This document shows, one piece after another, positions 41,168-42,897 of a DNA stretch of 42,897 bases. Location of the stretch: the NCBI GenBank assembly GCA_903878265.1, contig CAIRHD010000074.1:1-42897 (forward strand). The letters run 5' to 3'. The stretch's first letter is position 1, and each line of letters begins with the position of its first letter. A program made the translations under genes and the position numbers. The DNA is from an uncultured Bacteroidales bacterium. GTDB taxonomy: Bacteria; Bacteroidota; Bacteroidia; Bacteroidales; UBA4417. Below the pieces are notes generated by a model that searched no databases, was not told where the DNA came from, and worked only from the letters and a program-made list of their open reading frames with translations.

Positions 41168-42133
41168 ATGAGAATCGGGTTAGATGTTATGGGCGGCGAT
41201 TTTGCGCCGGTGGCCACTATTGACGGTGCTATACTTGCAGCTAAAGAGCTTTCGCGCGATGACAAAATCGTTTTGATCGGTAAAGAAGCTGTTATCCATT
41301 CGATATTGCTCGAAAGAGGATGTGATGTGTCTGTATTTGATATAGTGGATGCCACAGATGTAATAGAAATGGGGGAACATCCAACTAAAGCTTTGGCCCG
41401 CAAGCCCGATTCGAGCATAAGTGTAGGCTTTGGGATGTTGAAACATAAAAAAATTGAAGCCTTTGCCAGTGCCGGAAATAGCGGTGCCATGCTGGTTGGC
41501 TCAATTTTTAGTGTAAATACTATTCAGGGGATTGCCCGTCCATGTACTTCTGCCATTGTGCCACAGGAAAATGGCGGTACAAGCCTACTCGTTGATGTAG
41601 GCACAAACCCCGATGCAAAACCTGATGTTTTTTACCAATTGGGTCTTATTGGGTCAATTTATGCCGAAAACGTTTTTCATGTTAAAAATCCTCGGGTAGC
41701 TTTATTGAACATAGGGCACGAAGAGGAAAAAGGCAACCTGACCACCCAATCGGCCTATCACCTGATGAAAGATTCCAAAGATTTTAACTTTATCGGGAAC
41801 ATCGAAGGTCGGGATATTCTTCGCAACAATGCTGATGTTATTGTTTGCGATGGGTTTACCGGGAATATTATCCTCAAACTCGTGGAATCATTCTATAACA
41901 TTTTGGAAAAGCGTAGCCTGATGGACGATTATGTCAGTAGGTTGAACTACGAGAATTATGGAGGAACACCCATTTTAGGCGTAAACGGTGCCGTCATTAT
42001 GGGTCATGGCATTTCTAATGACATAGCTGTAAAAAATATGGTGCTGCTTGGACGCGATGTTTATAAGGCCAAAGTTGCTTCCAAAATAAAACATGCACTT
42101 TTAAACCTCAACGGGGGATTTATAGTGGAATAA
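41168..42133 (+). CDS. plsX: Phosphate acyltransferase PlsX
   Basis: PlsX converts acyl-ACP and phosphate to acyl-phosphate, the donor for PlsY in phospholipid synthesis, and works at the inner face of the membrane. The 321-residue protein starts with the family signature MRIGLDVMGGDFAP. It continues with ASAGNSGAMLVGSIF, RPCTSAIVPQ and DVIVCDGFTGNIILKLVES. All conserved regions are present and the length is normal. It sits between rpmF and fabH in the standard order. Confidence 0.96.
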   Translation: MRIGLDVMGGDFAPVATIDGAILAAKELSRDDKIVLIGKEAVIHSILLERGCDVSVFDIVDATDVIEMGEHPTKALARKPDSSISVGFGMLKHKKIEAFASAGNSGAMLVGSIFSVNTIQGIARPCTSAIVPQENGGTSLLVDVGTNPDAKPDVFYQLGLIGSIYAENVFHVKNPRVALLNIGHEEEKGNLTTQSAYHLMKDSKDFNFIGNIEGRDILRNNADVIVCDGFTGNIILKLVESFYNILEKRSLMDDYVSRLNYENYGGTPILGVNGAVIMGHGISNDIAVKNMVLLGRDVYKAKVASKIKHALLNLNGGFIVE

Positions 42134-42234
42134 TTTTCCCATACCTGCGCTGCCTGATTCAGGATTCTAAGCTGGGAAATTGTTGACCCCGTTTGAAAAA
42201 ACCACTTTTTTTAACAACAGGAAAACTTACATTT

Positions 42235-42897
42235 ATGAATAGACTGAAAGCCGCAATTACCGGAGTTGCAGGGTATGCCCCTGATTATGTGCTCAATAAC
42301 GAGGAATTAAGCAGAATGGTGGATACTACCGACGAATGGATTATGACTCGTATAGGCATCCGCGAACGCCATATTTTAAAAGGCGAAGGTTTAGCTTCAT
42401 CGGATATGGGCACAGAGGCGGTAAAACTGCTCCTTGCAAAAACAAACACCAATCCCGAAGATGTTGACCTGGTAATTTGCGCTACTGTTACTCCTGATAT
42501 GTTATTTCCGGCTACAGCCAACATAATCAGCGATAAATGCGGTATCACCAATGCTTTCAGCTACGATATGAATGCTGCATGTTCCAGTTTTTTATATGCG
42601 CTTACCGTTGGACAAAAATTTGTTGAATCGGGAACACATAAAAAAGTGATTATTGTAGGTGCTGATAAAATGTCGGCCATTACCGATTATACCGACCGTG
42701 CAGTTTGTCCTCTTTTCGGTGATGCTGCTGCTGCCGTTATGTTGGAGCCTACCATCGAAGATGTGGGAATGATCGACTCCATTTTCAGGACAAATGGTGT
42801 TGGCCGCCACCATTTATATATGAAAGGTGGTGGGTCGCAGCGCCCGGCTTCGCACGAAACAGTTGATAATAAAGAACATTTTATATATCAAGATGGA
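42235..42897 (+). CDS. fabH: Beta-ketoacyl-ACP synthase III (FabH), 3' truncated by the window
   Basis: FabH starts fatty-acid synthesis by condensing acetyl-CoA with malonyl-ACP. The frame is open from the ATG at 42235 to the window end (221 codons of an expected ~330), so the ORF track omits it. The sequence has the N-terminal [34 protein letters not shown], the substrate strand [14 protein letters not shown], and the active-site Cys in [11 protein letters not shown]. The [11 protein letters not shown] motif follows. The His and Asn of the triad lie beyond the end. It is about 100 bases after plsX. Confidence 0.95.
   Translation, partial: MNRLKAAITGVAGYAPDYVLNNEELSRMVDTTDEWIMTRIGIRERHILKGEGLASSDMGTEAVKLLLAKTNTNPEDVDLVICATVTPDMLFPATANIISDKCGITNAFSYDMNAACSSFLYALTVGQKFVESGTHKKVIIVGADKMSAITDYTDRAVCPLFGDAAAAVMLEPTIEDVGMIDSIFRTNGVGRHHLYMKGGGSQRPASHETVDNKEHFIYQDG

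Overview
The window looks like a chromosomal segment of a Bacteroidota bacterium, probably an environmental Bacteroidales or Marinilabiliales relative. Four kinds of sequence evidence support this. Several genes are preceded by the Bacteroidota sigma signature TTTG-N(17-20)-TAnnTTTG. Two secreted proteins end in a type IX secretion (Por) tail. The IPExxxVDY family is present. The DUF177-rpmF-plsX-fabH order is intact. Ribosome binding sites are weak or absent, as is usual in this phylum. No tRNA, rRNA, CRISPR array, intact insertion sequence or prophage was recognised.

Layout. 1-3.5 kb: a partial TPR-like exported protein (minus), rsmG, a decayed ORF6N-domain gene, the dipeptidase pepD, and rpmH, which is absent from the ORF track. 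3.5-12.6 kb: a surface-protein island of two paralogous giant secreted proteins, with 11 and 8 copies of a cysteine-paired FN3-like repeat capped by a Fib_succ_major domain, on either side of a protein with a dockerin-like C-terminus. 13.2-15.7 kb: an SDR-type epimerase/reductase and tyrS. 15.9-21.1 kb: two Por-tailed secreted proteins flanking a minus-strand GH47 alpha-mannosidase, with repeat-rich intergenic DNA. 21.2-25.5 kb: a zinc-less class III sirtuin, an OmpA-type lipoprotein and ComEC. 25.6-30.9 kb: minus-strand glmS, pepA and the YifB/ComM ATPase. 31-34.5 kb: DUF1289, an IPExxxVDY-family protein, an ICMT-like methyltransferase and a GT39-like membrane glycosyltransferase. 34.5-39.4 kb: minus-strand recO and a two-gene glycan-degradation operon, a GDPD-GH16 fusion followed by a GH3 enzyme. 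39.6-42.9 kb: RNase H1 and the DUF177-rpmF-plsX-fabH operon; fabH runs off the end.

Most of the window is housekeeping: translation, cell-wall precursor supply, fatty-acid and phospholipid initiation, and DNA repair. The accessory content is extracellular: repeat-built surface proteins, Por-secreted proteins, an N-glycan-type mannosidase, and the GDPD-GH16/GH3 pair, which suggests use of a beta-glucan, possibly one carrying glycerophosphate. The observations I rate highest are: an apparent CTG initiation codon for the GH3 enzyme, which restores a signal peptide the ORF track loses; the GDPD-GH16 fusion; the twin cysteine-paired repeat proteins with a dockerin-like protein between them; and an (AT)8 tract in the spacer of a possible promoter upstream of the first giant gene, a candidate for phase variation.
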